Source: a bacterium
GTDB taxonomy: Bacteria > UBP4 > UBA4092 > JAOAEQ01
Assembly: GCA_026416715.1 (NCBI GenBank)
Contig: JAOAEQ010000017.1
Span: 1 to 64,000, forward strand
Direction: 5' to 3'
DNA: 64,000 nucleotides
The first letter of the stretch is position 1. Every line of letters begins with the position of its first letter. Positions 1-8,579 of the stretch are shown here, one piece after another. The notes beneath the pieces are model-generated. The model was not told where the DNA came from, ran no database searches, and saw only the letters and a list, made by a program, of their open reading frames with translations. The position numbers were made by a program, and so were the translations under genes.

Positions 1-757
1 GTTCATCTACCGCACCACGGAATGGCATTAGATTCGTAGTCGGTGCAGTAGGAATCCAGACCCGTCCTGCAGCAAGTGCAGGATAATATATTTTCCAATA
101 TGCTTCGGTTATTGGAGTACCACCTAAATTGGTAGCAATTTGATTCCCATCGAAGTAAAATTTAACTTTATCGACATCAATGGGTTCAGATATATCATAA
201 ACCATAGCATAATGATGCCACTCATCATAAGTGAATCCGTCTTGTGGTCTAATCGAACAATAATCCCATTGGGGAGATCCAGACAATGTATATGCAACCA
301 ACTGCATATAGTGGTTACCCGAGGTATCTGCTGGAATTCCTGGATTACGTATTGATAATAGGAATCGGCCGGCCCCTAAATCAAGAACGCAATTTGAATA
401 TTCAAGCGTGCTATTTACGCTTGGTAAAATATACCATGCTTCAATAGTTATCGGTCCTTCAGTACGTGATATCGAGCCCGTAGTATCGATAATTAATCCG
501 TTGATATTTCCGCCGGCACCAAATAATGCTTTTCCAAAACCATACATTGAAGTTCCTATAGTAGGGTCACTATACCCCGCAATGGTTGACATACTCACCG
601 AAAAGGCATTCGGACTAAGGTCAATATAGGTAGTATCATCAAAATGAAGCAATAACACAGTATCACCATCCGGATTAAACGGCCCTGGTGGCGGTCCGCC
701 GTAGACAACAACTGCACTACATAAAAGCCATATCGCCAGCATAACATATTTGTTCAT
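1..757 (-). CDS. Secreted LamG/concanavalin-A-like domain protein, 3' end outside window
   Basis: The frame is open from the start codon at 757 to the window edge (252 codons), so the C-terminus is missing. A good ribosome site (AAGGAGAAGG) lies just before the ATG. Residues 1-20 form a Sec-type signal peptide. The next part reads like a laminin-G/pentraxin-type jelly roll: an LLLHFD motif near residue 35, then ITIEAWYILP, DEWHHYAMVYD and finally FRGAVDE, which matches the usual G-x-I-D-E-V end of LamG domains. Such modules bind carbohydrate or protein at the cell surface; the ligand here is unknown. It is separated from the LacI gene by about 96 bases and reads the same way, so it could share control with the carbohydrate genes, but that is inference. 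Confidence 0.8.
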   Translation of the reverse strand, partial: MNKYVMLAIWLLCSAVVVYGGPPPGPFNPDGDTVLLLHFDDTTYIDLSPNAFSVSMSTIAGYSDPTIGTSMYGFGKALFGAGGNINGLIIDTTGSISRTEGPITIEAWYILPSVNSTLEYSNCVLDLGAGRFLLSIRNPGIPADTSGNHYMQLVAYTLSGSPQWDYCSIRPQDGFTYDEWHHYAMVYDISEPIDVDKVKFYFDGNQIATNLGGTPITEAYWKIYYPALAAGRVWIPTAPTTNLMPFRGAVDE

Positions 758-853
758 AGCTACCTTCTCCTTCCTCTTATTATCCTTTTATTTCTTTCTG
801 TTTATTTTGTTGGAACAAAAATAGTTCACCGCTTTTTAAAATAATTAGAATTA

Positions 854-1927
854 CTATGCTGATACTCCATTTTGCACTTCAATTGCGCTTTTTACTTCCG
901 CTACTGATTCGCGAACAACTAACTCTACAGGAAAAAGAATTTTTCGTGGGACATTTTCCTGCTGGTTCACTTTTGCTTCAATCAATTCGAGTAACCGTTG
1001 CATTCCGGCTAATCCCATTTGCAATGTTGGAATATTCATCGTGGTTAGTCCTGGGGTTAAATGCGCTACCCAATCCATATTATCAAAACCAACAACGCTA
1101 ATTTCTTCTGGTACTCGATATCCTGCTTCGCGGATTGCTTTCATACATCCTGTAGCATAGTTATCAGTTACACAGAAAAAGGCGTCAATTTTCCCTTTGT
1201 ATCTTTTCAAAATATCTAGAGTTGCTTCGAGGCCAAGAATAATATTTGATTGCGGTAAATCGTCAACGATTATTTCAGGTATGAGCGGTAGTTGGGCTTG
1301 TGCTAATGCCATTCGATATCCTGCCATCCGTAATAATGGTGAGTAATGTTCCGGGACTCCACCAATTAATCCAATCGTTCTGTGTCCTTTTTCGATCAAA
1401 TAATTCACCGCAGTATATGCGCCTATAAAATTTTCACATTCAATACTATCTAACCTAAGATTAACGATATCATATCCCATTAATACTATCGGTACCTGCT
1501 GCCGTAATAGAAATCGAACATAGTCCGGAGGCATATATCCAGCGATTAAAATTCCTTTAATATCATTCTGAAAAAAATGCGGTTTCTCAAAATCGGATAT
1601 TTCTTGTTGTGAAACTGAATTCAATATTACATGATAATTACGTCGTTCGGCTTCTTCTTGCGCTGCATGCACCATCCGGGTATAAAACGCTTCACCACTT
1701 ACTAAAAACTCCTCACGCAATAATAAACCTACATTACCTCCGAACCCTTCATTTTGGTTAAATCGGTCAAGATTATATCCGAGCTCAAGACAGGTTTTAT
1801 AAATTTCTTTACGAAGTGAGTCTGAGATACCAGGTTTATTATTTAGTGCTAAGGATACACTCGAAACAGAAATATTCAATTTTTTTGCAATATCTTTTAA
1901 GGTAGTTTTTGGTTTCATATTGTTCAA
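854..1927 (-). CDS. LacI/GalR-family transcriptional regulator
   Basis: A full-length LacI-type repressor of 357 residues. The N-terminal helix-turn-helix (about residues 8-30, TTLKDIAKKLNISVSSVSLA) is followed by the hinge and a periplasmic-binding-protein-like effector domain from about 65 to 340. The start is a TTG at 1927 with AGAAGA eight bases upstream; an in-frame ATG at 1918 is the alternative and would remove only three residues. It is divergent from the large secreted protein at 2213, with well-formed back-to-back promoters between them, so it most likely represses that gene and itself. The effector is probably a sugar, which cannot be read from sequence. Confidence 0.95.
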   Translation of the reverse strand: MNNMKPKTTLKDIAKKLNISVSSVSLALNNKPGISDSLRKEIYKTCLELGYNLDRFNQNEGFGGNVGLLLREEFLVSGEAFYTRMVHAAQEEAERRNYHVILNSVSQQEISDFEKPHFFQNDIKGILIAGYMPPDYVRFLLRQQVPIVLMGYDIVNLRLDSIECENFIGAYTAVNYLIEKGHRTIGLIGGVPEHYSPLLRMAGYRMALAQAQLPLIPEIIVDDLPQSNIILGLEATLDILKRYKGKIDAFFCVTDNYATGCMKAIREAGYRVPEEISVVGFDNMDWVAHLTPGLTTMNIPTLQMGLAGMQRLLELIEAKVNQQENVPRKILFPVELVVRESVAEVKSAIEVQNGVSA

Positions 1928-1944
1928 AAATATAATCTTCTAAA

Positions 1945-1973
1945 AATATATCACATTTTTTATATATTGTCAA
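1945..1973 (-). promoter_or_regulatory. Sigma70-type promoter for the LacI gene
   Basis: On the minus strand TTGACA (1973-1968), a 17-base spacer and TATATT (1950-1945). Transcription would start near 1938, about ten bases before the TTG start codon, so the leader is very short. Confidence 0.65.
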
Positions 1974-2038
1974 GAAATATTTTATAAATTTTGAGTATTT
2001 TTTTATTAAATAATATTTAACAATTTACTATAATTTAC

Positions 2039-2067
2039 TTGAAACATTATTCTTAATGTTGTATAAT
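2039..2067 (+). promoter_or_regulatory. Sigma70-type promoter with an internal palindrome
   Basis: TTGAAA (2039-2044), 17 bases, TATAAT (2062-2067), pointing to the gene at 2213. The spacer contains a perfect interrupted palindrome AACATTA-TTCT-TAATGTT (2043-2060). A direct repeat of the type TAATTGAA follows at about 2064 and 2083. The palindrome lies where a repressor would block RNA polymerase, so it is a candidate operator for the divergent LacI protein, although it lacks the central CG common in LacI-family operators. Confidence 0.6.
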
Positions 2068-2212
2068 TGAACATTCATGGTGTAATTGAATAAGCTTAAA
2101 AAATTCGGTTAGAGAACAGTATTTGTGGTAATAAACATTTTTAAAATAATTTGAATATCGGCTTTCCTAGGTCAAAATCTAAACATCTCATTTTATAAGG
2201 AACCAACACTCT

Positions 2213-4408
2213 ATGAATCAAATTTTTAAAAAAATAGGTATCAACCTAACGTTAATCATTTCGGGGTACATAGTTATGAATCAACCTATATATAGTAGTT
2301 CTGTTGAATATTTAAAACGCGATAACCAAGGGTTTATTCTTCGTTCTGGTAAATTTACAGTATATTACAACCAGCCGGAAATAGAAGGTAGTAAAAATAT
2401 GATTATTATTTATACAGTTGAAACTGCGATTGATTCAAAAAATAACGGAATAGCAACCAGTATCGTTAATGGAACACAATTGATGCCAATACACACAACC
2501 CGAGATAAAAAAATATCTTATCGAGATACTATGACCGAGTTTCAAATAGAATTTTTAACGAAAACAACCTGGGGCACCATCGAATCGAGATTTATCGCAT
2601 ATCGAACGCATCCAGGATTATTCCGATGGTTTGCGTATATTGTTCCAGAACAACAATATTTAACTATTGCGGATAATCCACCAGAATGTGCATTTTATCC
2701 GAATTGGCATCGGATTAAAAAATATTGTGCTCAGATTGGACCTGCTTCTGGACTTATTTACTTTTACGACCGAGATATGGATGTTACCGCATTATATTTT
2801 GAAGATTATACTTCGTTGAATGACCTATATCGGTTAACCGGATTTGAAAATCCGTTTAATAGTGGACCTGACACTGGTTGGTCAGAAGGAGCGGTAACTC
2901 TTCCAATCTGGGGACACCCTGAACCGTATTCAGTTTATTTCACGAAAGCGCCTGCGCCTGTTCCCAAAGAGAAAATTTATCAAAAGTATGAAATTAGAGA
3001 TACAAGCGGAAGGTTCGGATACCAACGTCCGGTAAGATTAACCGTTCCCCGTGGTAAAAAAATCTGTATTAATGATGCTTATCTATATCTTACATCTGAA
3101 TTTGGCACTAATTCCGCTGCCGTTTGTAAGAAATTTGTCGAAATGCTAGCAGTGGTATATCAATATATCCCCAAACCACCGATGGAAACAATCGATTGGG
3201 CAAACGATATAGTTCCAAAACTGATTGAAAGTCTAAATGACCCAGGCAATTGGTCAAAACCAACTAACGGAGTAGAATATCTAACCGCGTATGTTAAAGA
3301 CCGTCGAGGTCCGTATGGAGAATTAATCACGCAATTAGAAATACTCGTTCCATTACTTCACTATCTAAAAAAGCATCCGGAACAGAAAACTGCGCAACAA
3401 ATTGTTTCGAAGCTCGAAAAAACTATTCCAACTTTTTGGGATGATAAACTAAAAACCTTCTCTGATGGCATTGCACCCGTTTCTTCAACTCAATCCGGCT
3501 GGTATTACTTTTTTCCTGGGATGCAGATGAGTGATTTAGCGAAACTGGGAAATCCGGATGCTATTCGGATGTTTCAAGGTACCCGCGATTTTTATCTTAA
3601 AGTTGGAAAACAATTTAACTATCAATTTGCATTTTTTAACTGGGAGACCGGAGAGGAATGGCATATGTATGAATATGATGTTACTGGTATGTTTATTAAT
3701 CTTATGATGGACTATTATGATATGAGTCACGGAAAAGATACCGAATGTCTGGAAGCAGCAAAAAAAGCTGCTGAAGTTGTGGCCGGATTAGAATTCCAGT
3801 ATGCTTATGAACTGAATTATACTGCGTCTGGCGCGGTTGGTTTATATCGGTTATATCAAGTTACCGGCGACGAACGATATCGGGACCTTGCTTATATCCC
3901 ATTAGCCAACACCTTACGTTGGGCGAGTTTATGGGAATGTGATTATGGTGTCGGCGAACACATCCGAACATTTTGGAGTTTCTGTCCTACTCCTGGAAAT
4001 CATTGTATGGCGGAATGCGAAAACCATCATTGTCGAAGATATCTAAAAGATTTTTACCGTCTTGCCAGTCAAGACCTTACTCCTGAAGTGAAACAGTTAT
4101 TATCGGATAGCTGGAAATATGGACCGATGCAGTCATATTATACCATGCCGCCTATTCTAATTAAATCCGGTGCAAAATGGTCTTTAGTGAAAGAAGGAAG
4201 TGAAGAAACCGGCGGAGATAGTCGGGGATTATGGTCAATAGACTATTCAAGTTATGTTCCCCTAGAAGATGCGCATATGGGTTGGTGCCGAGAACCGAAC
4301 TGGAATGATAAAAATCCGAAAAATGGTACCGTCGGTCAGGAGATTTACGGGGCTGGTGGTCCCATCTGGTATGCGCTCTGGCAGGACGAAAATTTAACGA
4401 AGTTCTAG
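2213..4408 (+). CDS. Large secreted protein, probably an (alpha/alpha)-barrel glycoside-active enzyme
   Basis: A 731-residue protein with a hydrophobic N-terminus (about residues 8-30) that looks like a signal peptide or uncleaved anchor. The first 290 residues are beta-rich. The rest has the aromatic-rich helical character of six-hairpin ((alpha/alpha)6) enzymes that act on polysaccharides, for example the stretch GWYYFFPGMQMSDLAKLG near 425 and a repeated pattern of GLYRLYQVTGDERYRDLA near 543. A cysteine/histidine cluster (CPTPGNHCMAECENHHC, about residues 592-608) is striking and could bind a metal. A ribosome site ATAAGGA sits 11 bases before the ATG. I cannot assign a CAZy family. Divergence from a LacI gene supports a role in carbohydrate use. 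Confidence 0.7.
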   Translation: MNQIFKKIGINLTLIISGYIVMNQPIYSSSVEYLKRDNQGFILRSGKFTVYYNQPEIEGSKNMIIIYTVETAIDSKNNGIATSIVNGTQLMPIHTTRDKKISYRDTMTEFQIEFLTKTTWGTIESRFIAYRTHPGLFRWFAYIVPEQQYLTIADNPPECAFYPNWHRIKKYCAQIGPASGLIYFYDRDMDVTALYFEDYTSLNDLYRLTGFENPFNSGPDTGWSEGAVTLPIWGHPEPYSVYFTKAPAPVPKEKIYQKYEIRDTSGRFGYQRPVRLTVPRGKKICINDAYLYLTSEFGTNSAAVCKKFVEMLAVVYQYIPKPPMETIDWANDIVPKLIESLNDPGNWSKPTNGVEYLTAYVKDRRGPYGELITQLEILVPLLHYLKKHPEQKTAQQIVSKLEKTIPTFWDDKLKTFSDGIAPVSSTQSGWYYFFPGMQMSDLAKLGNPDAIRMFQGTRDFYLKVGKQFNYQFAFFNWETGEEWHMYEYDVTGMFINLMMDYYDMSHGKDTECLEAAKKAAEVVAGLEFQYAYELNYTASGAVGLYRLYQVTGDERYRDLAYIPLANTLRWASLWECDYGVGEHIRTFWSFCPTPGNHCMAECENHHCRRYLKDFYRLASQDLTPEVKQLLSDSWKYGPMQSYYTMPPILIKSGAKWSLVKEGSEETGGDSRGLWSIDYSSYVPLEDAHMGWCREPNWNDKNPKNGTVGQEIYGAGGPIWYALWQDENLTKF

Positions 4409-4680
4409 AGAGATATAGTAAAAACTGATTCGGTTTTTAATGCCGATTCTCGCTCCTCATTCAATTTATTCCAATCGATGGCTAACATACCATCATATCG
4501 TTCAACAACTGGTAGACTATGATGATTGAAATTATTTCAACCGTTAACAGGTGATGCCGAACCATACCTACTATACCAGTATAATTAGTTCCACAAACAC
4601 ACTCCTCACCATCAGTATATGGTTTTCCTTGGATAAGTTGCAGTATGACATATAACTTTTCGGAATTAATATCCCTTTTT
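4405..4680 (-). pseudogene. Decayed 3' end of an unknown gene
   Basis: Two coding-like minus-strand stretches lie in different frames. One (about 4680-4535) includes GKPYTDGEECVCGTNYTGIV; after a frameshift the other (about 4530-4405) includes LPVVERYDGMLAIDWNKL and ends in TAG at 4405-4407, overlapping the stop codon of the convergent gene at 2213. Both have coding-like composition, but upstream stops and the frame change mean no intact protein. I do not recognise the family. The rest of 4409-4749 shows nothing else I can support. Confidence 0.4.
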
Positions 4681-4749
4681 TATAATTTCGGAAATTAAAT
4701 TTGGTGATTAGGCAAAATCTGGACTAAGTTCTAAACTGCTTAGTCAATG

Positions 4750-5233
4750 CTTACAGAAATAGATTTAATTATTCATGGTCAACGAGTTCCTCGCTGTCAC
4801 GGAAATCGGATATATCAATTGTAGAATCAACGCTATTAATGCGCGCGTTGCTTTTGAAAATCAACGTTTGAAATGGCAACGGGAAGCGTAGATATTGCAT
4901 TATTGTAGTCTGGAGATTCCGGCGTATAAAGCGGCCAAAGATTTGCACGTGAACTACCATACGCTGCATCGATAGTATCGCCTATCTCGACAAAAAATCA
5001 CACATTTTCTGGAACAAGAAGCGCACCAATTGTCTGGTTAAATCGTATGCGATTAAAGCTACTTTGGCGGCAAACAGAAAGGTTACCTCGGCCGTGGTGC
5101 GCCTGGCGAAGTCATTGGTTTTGGCATACTGGAACACCAAGGGTGAATTCTGACCACCATCGTCGCTAATGTTAGTGTGCGAACGTTGTTGAACCACATG
5201 AAAACCCATGCAGCGAAACCATTTCTGCTTGAT
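4750..5233 (+). pseudogene. IS1595-type (ISL/IS1016-like) transposase relic
   Basis: Translation with one frame change near 4850 gives a recognisable transposase of the IS1595 kind. A damaged zinc-ribbon start (VPRCHGNRIYQL, then CARC) is followed by the helical segment IPAYKAAKDLHVNYHTLHR. Next comes the first catalytic aspartate region read as CD-stop-SYFGGKQKGYLGRGAPGE, then VIGFGILEHQG and VRTLLNHMKTHA. At least five in-frame stops (for example at the codons after REA, LHR, LSG, CD and HQG) make it inactive. The C-terminal half with the remaining DDE residues is missing. No flanking inverted repeats or target duplication could be picked out by eye. Confidence 0.75.
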
Positions 5234-5608
5234 TTTGCTAACCAGGTTCTTAAAACACAAAAGGAACTGGATCCCTATACAGTCAAGGAAACATTGGTCT
5301 CACTGGAATCAGCGTATAAACGAACCAAAAGAGAGCCGGCGATATCCAAATCCGTTTTACGTAATGTAGCTTCTAATAAACATAAGAAAGAATACGAAAA
5401 CACAAATACCAATCCTCATGATTCAAAATCTTTACCCCGCAGGAGGTTAGAGCCTCTAGTAATCAAATCCCGGGTTCCAGGTCCCGATTCTAGACACTAT
5501 CCAATCGTAATAATTGATCAAACAACCGGGGAGGACTTGGTACCCAAACTAATGAACCGAGCTATTTTTAGCAATACCATTAAATTACCAACTATGTTGT
5601 GGAAGTAG
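5177..5608 (+). CDS. Chimeric open frame: transposase tail fused to unknown sequence
   Basis: This 143-codon frame opens with a GTG inside the transposase relic, in the relic's own frame; its first 19 or so residues (RTLLNHMKTHAAKPFLLDF) are transposase. From about residue 20 the sequence becomes a lysine- and serine-rich stretch with no relation I recognise, ending in PKLMNRAIFSNTIKLP. No ribosome site precedes the GTG. It is most likely a leftover from a deletion joining the relic to another decayed gene, rather than an expressed protein, but the length without a stop is worth noting. Confidence 0.3.
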   Translation: MRTLLNHMKTHAAKPFLLDFANQVLKTQKELDPYTVKETLVSLESAYKRTKREPAISKSVLRNVASNKHKKEYENTNTNPHDSKSLPRRRLEPLVIKSRVPGPDSRHYPIVIIDQTTGEDLVPKLMNRAIFSNTIKLPTMLWK

Positions 5609-5714
5609 GAACCAGATCATTAAATTAAATTTGATATGGTCAGCGGATATATCTACGATGATGAACCGTATTAATACTGGTTATCAAAGCGTGAAGATAA
5701 CTATTAATCAATAA

Positions 5715-5987
5715 ATGTTTATGGATGCCACTGAAGACCGCTATTTATCACTAAAAGAATTAAGTCGGTATTCCGGATTATCTGTGTCGTCCCTGAAAAG
5801 GCGGTTGCGTGAACCGGATGGAATTCCGCATTTCAAAACCGGTCATCGGGTCTTGGTTAAGAAATCGGAATTTGACCTCTGGATAGAACGAAACTGCCGT
5901 CCAAAAGTGGATCCAGGGCCAGAACGAGTTGCACAGTTAACCGCTGATATTATGAGATCAATCGCACATTATCAAAATGCAGCTTGA
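5715..5987 (+). CDS. Excisionase/AlpA-like helix-turn-helix protein
   Basis: A 90-residue protein whose central part (LSLKELSRYSGLSVSSLKRR, residues 10-29, continuing to the wing and the end FDLWIER near 58) is the MerR-like HTH_17 fold of phage excisionases and AlpA regulators. It lies 95 bases before the broken integrase on the same strand, the usual xis-int arrangement, so it probably served as recombination directionality factor or element regulator. Start may be residue 1 or 3; neither has a strong ribosome site. An imperfect inverted repeat (ATTAAT...TTATC at 5670-5685 against GATAA...ATTAAT at 5696-5708) just upstream could be its binding site. The frame itself is intact. Confidence 0.75.
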   Translation: MFMDATEDRYLSLKELSRYSGLSVSSLKRRLREPDGIPHFKTGHRVLVKKSEFDLWIERNCRPKVDPGPERVAQLTADIMRSIAHYQNAA

Positions 5988-6082
5988 CAGGTAGCGAAAT
6001 TATCGGGTAGACTCCGGTCCTGCAATAGCGGTTATGCAATCATTACATATCACACTTTTTAATAGAAGTAGGTGAACCAAAA

Positions 6083-7323
6083 ATGGCCGCAGTATGGGTA
6101 AAACAGCAGGATAAAAAATATAATAAAAAAGATAAATGGTCGGTGTTTATCAAGGTTCCTGGTAAAAAGAATCCGATTTTCCGAGCTATTGGTTATGATA
6201 AGAAGGAAGCGGAAAAAGTTGCGGCGGATAACCGGAAAAAATTAGCGCTTGAATTTCACCTACCGGATACCGGAAATAACCATATAAAGAAATCGACCAT
6301 AACCTTCAAAGAATATGCGGATAAATGGTATCAAACGCATTCGCCATTCGATAGGCATAATCAATTGATAAATCCAGCATGTCTACAGGATCAGCTCCAT
6401 TGGAAACCAACCACAGCGATCCGGAATGAAGAACTTATTCGGCTCTATCTGATACCAGTATTCGGTGAACTTCCGATGGAGAATATTAGTAAGACCAAAA
6501 TTAAAGATTATTTTATCAACTTATCTAAACAGGGTAAGATCAAACCTAGAACCGTTAGTTCGATTTTTTCGGCACTCCGGACTATACTCAATGAAGCGAT
6601 AGTAGATGAAATTATTAGCGCCAATCCGGTAAACGGTATCGCCAAATACCTGAAACAATATAGTAAGGGGAAAATACAAACAGTAGAAATCTTTTCGGAA
6701 GATGAAGTGCGGGCTATCTTACGCACCGCTAAAGAATCGTTCCCACATTATTATCCGTTTATTTTATGTGATGTGCTGCTCGGACTGGAATGAGAATAGG
6801 AGAATTAGTGGCGTTACGCTGGAAGGACATCGATTTTGCCCACAAACTCATTGAGGTTAATAAATCATTCTCACACGGATATGAAACGCCACCCAAAAAT
6901 GGTAAGCTACGAAAAGTTGATATCTCGCAGCAACTGGAAAAAACCCTCCTTCTCTGGAAAGCGAACCAGCAAGAATTATATGAATCATTAGGTAAGTCGA
7001 ATCCGGAGCTCGTATTTTGCACGATTAAAGGAAACCGCATTAATCCAAATCATTTCCGGGACTGGACCTGGCATGAATGTCTGAAAAAAGCCGGGGCCCG
7101 TTATCTTAAGTTCCATACTTGGCGTCATCAATATGCCGCGTTTTTATTAATGAATGGCGTCTCGCCAGTCTAGGTAAAAGAACAGCTCGGACACTACTCT
7201 ATCGATTTTACGATTCGGGTTTATGGACATTTCATTCCAGGGAAAAATCGGGAGTTTGTTAATGGGTTAGATGATAAAGATGATACCGAGTTGGTGTACA
7301 AATGGTGTACAAAAAAAAATTAG
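6083..7323 (+). pseudogene. int: Tyrosine recombinase (phage-type integrase), frameshifted and with an internal stop
   Basis: The N-terminal part (6083-6793) has a site-specific-integrase arm and SAM-like core-binding domain. It ends in a stop at LLGLE exactly where the catalytic R-box (LRIGELVALRW) should begin. That box continues in the next frame from 6790. The second part holds the HTWRH box near 7120 and then meets a TAG after NGVSPV, where integrases usually have a glutamine-like codon. Beyond it, KEQLGHYSIDFTIRVYGHF with the catalytic tyrosine runs on in frame to a TAG at 7321. All catalytic residues (R, HxxR, Y) are still readable, so the inactivation looks recent. A ribosome site (AGTAGGTGA) precedes 6083. 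The 3' end lies 30 bases from tRNA-Leu, the expected attachment site. Confidence 0.88.
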
Positions 7324-7353
7324 ACGTTTGATTCTATTGTAGCTAAAAAGGAG

Positions 7354-7442
7354 TGGTGCCGGAGACCGGAATTGAACCGGTACGGTCGTTGCCAACCGAG
7401 GGATTTTAAGTCCCTTGCGTCTGCCAGTTCCGCCACTCCGGC
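7354..7442 (-). tRNA. tRNA-Leu (anticodon UAA)
   Basis: Minus strand, 89 bases including an encoded CCA. Acceptor GCCGGAG pairs with CTCCGGC; the anticodon loop reads ACTTAAAA with UAA; a long variable arm typical of tRNA-Leu follows; GGTTCAATTCC is the T loop. Its 3' end faces the broken integrase 30 bases away, the classic position of an integration site at a tRNA gene. Confidence 0.95.
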
Positions 7443-7626
7443 ATAAGAACTAAATGTTGATTGTTTGAAACCGATACTTATAATTTGTGAAAATAATATA
7501 CCGTAATTTACCTGGTTTTGTAAAGAATAATTTCATCGAGTAAGTTTGCAAAATTCCACATCGTTAGCGGATGCGTAATACGAGGGGACTAAGAAAACGA
7601 TATCAAAGTTTGTGTATTATTTTCAG

Positions 7627-7660
7627 GCAGCGTTTAATCGACAATTAACCAAACGCTGCC
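7627..7660 (-). terminator. Hairpin 8 bases after the Spy-like gene
   Basis: GGCAGCGTTT (7627-7636) pairs with AAACGCTGCC (7651-7660), with further TTAAT/ATTAA pairing inside. It directly follows the stop of the minus-strand gene at 7668. The tract after it is A/T-rich but not a clean run of T, so termination is probable rather than certain. Confidence 0.55.
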
Positions 7661-7667
7661 GGATTAT

Positions 7668-8363
7668 TTAATCGTTTCCCGATTCTTCTTCTTGTAGCTG
7701 TTCTTTGTCTGGTTCACTCTCGTCAAAGGATTTAAATCCGCTCGGATACTGGGGAGTATATTCACGTGGCATCGAGCCCGGTGGTATGATTGGTGGATGT
7801 TGTCCTTGTCCCAGCATAGGCATGACACTGCGTCTTTGGATTAATCGCTGAATGAACTGTAAAGCTTTCTTCTGTTGTTCCGGAGTCAATACTTTTTTCG
7901 CTTGTAAAATACTGTCTATACCAGATTCAATCATTTCTGCTGTTAACCTTCCAATTTTTCTACTGATTTCTTTAATTTGCGCTTCGTCGATAGTAGTATC
8001 TCGTAACGCATTTAATAGGTCTATTTTCTGAACCTCTAGCTCGGCTTTCAATCGGATATTCTTCTTTTTCTGTTCAATAAAAATCGTTTCGATTTGTTTC
8101 TTCTGTTCAGGAGACAAATCTAACAATTTCGCCGCTTGTTCCCATAACATCAATTGGTCTATCGCATCAAATCGGAGCATCCCTGGTCCACCCGGATTTA
8201 CTCCTATATTCATGCTTGGATTCATCCCCGTATTCGGTATCGGATACAACGGATTTTCTCCCCATATACATTTATCTGCTTCCGGTTTATTTGGTTGCTC
8301 AGCAATACCAACCCCGGTAATCAGCAGAATTAAAACTAAAATAAGCCATCGATTTTTAATCAT
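7668..8363 (-). CDS. Exported Spy/CpxP-like (LTXXQ-type) protein
   Basis: The ATG at 8363 has AAAGGGGGGAA directly upstream and so is preferred to the in-frame ATG at 8381. The product is 231 residues: a signal peptide (WLILVLILLITGVGIA), a proline/asparagine-rich linker, then a helical region about 65-165 with two repeats of the type LSPEQKKQIETIF and LTPEQQKKALQF. These are hallmarks of the Spy/CpxP/ZraP periplasmic fold, which binds unfolded protein or metal. The acidic tail (EPDKEQLQEEESGND) is unusual. Gene neighbours are radical SAM and nucleic-acid genes 216 bases upstream, so it may be a separate transcription unit. Confidence 0.65.
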   Translation of the reverse strand: MIKNRWLILVLILLITGVGIAEQPNKPEADKCIWGENPLYPIPNTGMNPSMNIGVNPGGPGMLRFDAIDQLMLWEQAAKLLDLSPEQKKQIETIFIEQKKKNIRLKAELEVQKIDLLNALRDTTIDEAQIKEISRKIGRLTAEMIESGIDSILQAKKVLTPEQQKKALQFIQRLIQRRSVMPMLGQGQHPPIIPPGSMPREYTPQYPSGFKSFDESEPDKEQLQEEESGND

Positions 8364-8579
8364 GAATTTCCCCCCTTTCATCTTTTGAAAAAATAATTTT
8401 TATTTTTTCAAGAGTTTTATTTCTACTTCGCAGAATCTATGCCAGATTCACCTAGATTCCTAACTATCAGCAAATCAATCTTTTCTAAGCAAATTTTCCG
8501 CTAATTTCGTGAGCGCAACATCCCCATTCGTTCGCTATTGTTCCAGAAAGAACATCGTAACTAGTAATTATTTATGGAT

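Noticed and set aside
5440-5500. tRNA-like words (GTTAGAGCCTCTAG, GGGTTCCAGGTCCCG)
   Set aside because: No acceptor stem, no consistent cloverleaf and it overlaps the chimeric reading frame.
4409-5714. Second copy of the tRNA-Leu 3' end (attR)
   Set aside because: No match of more than a few bases to the tRNA 3' sequence was found on this side.
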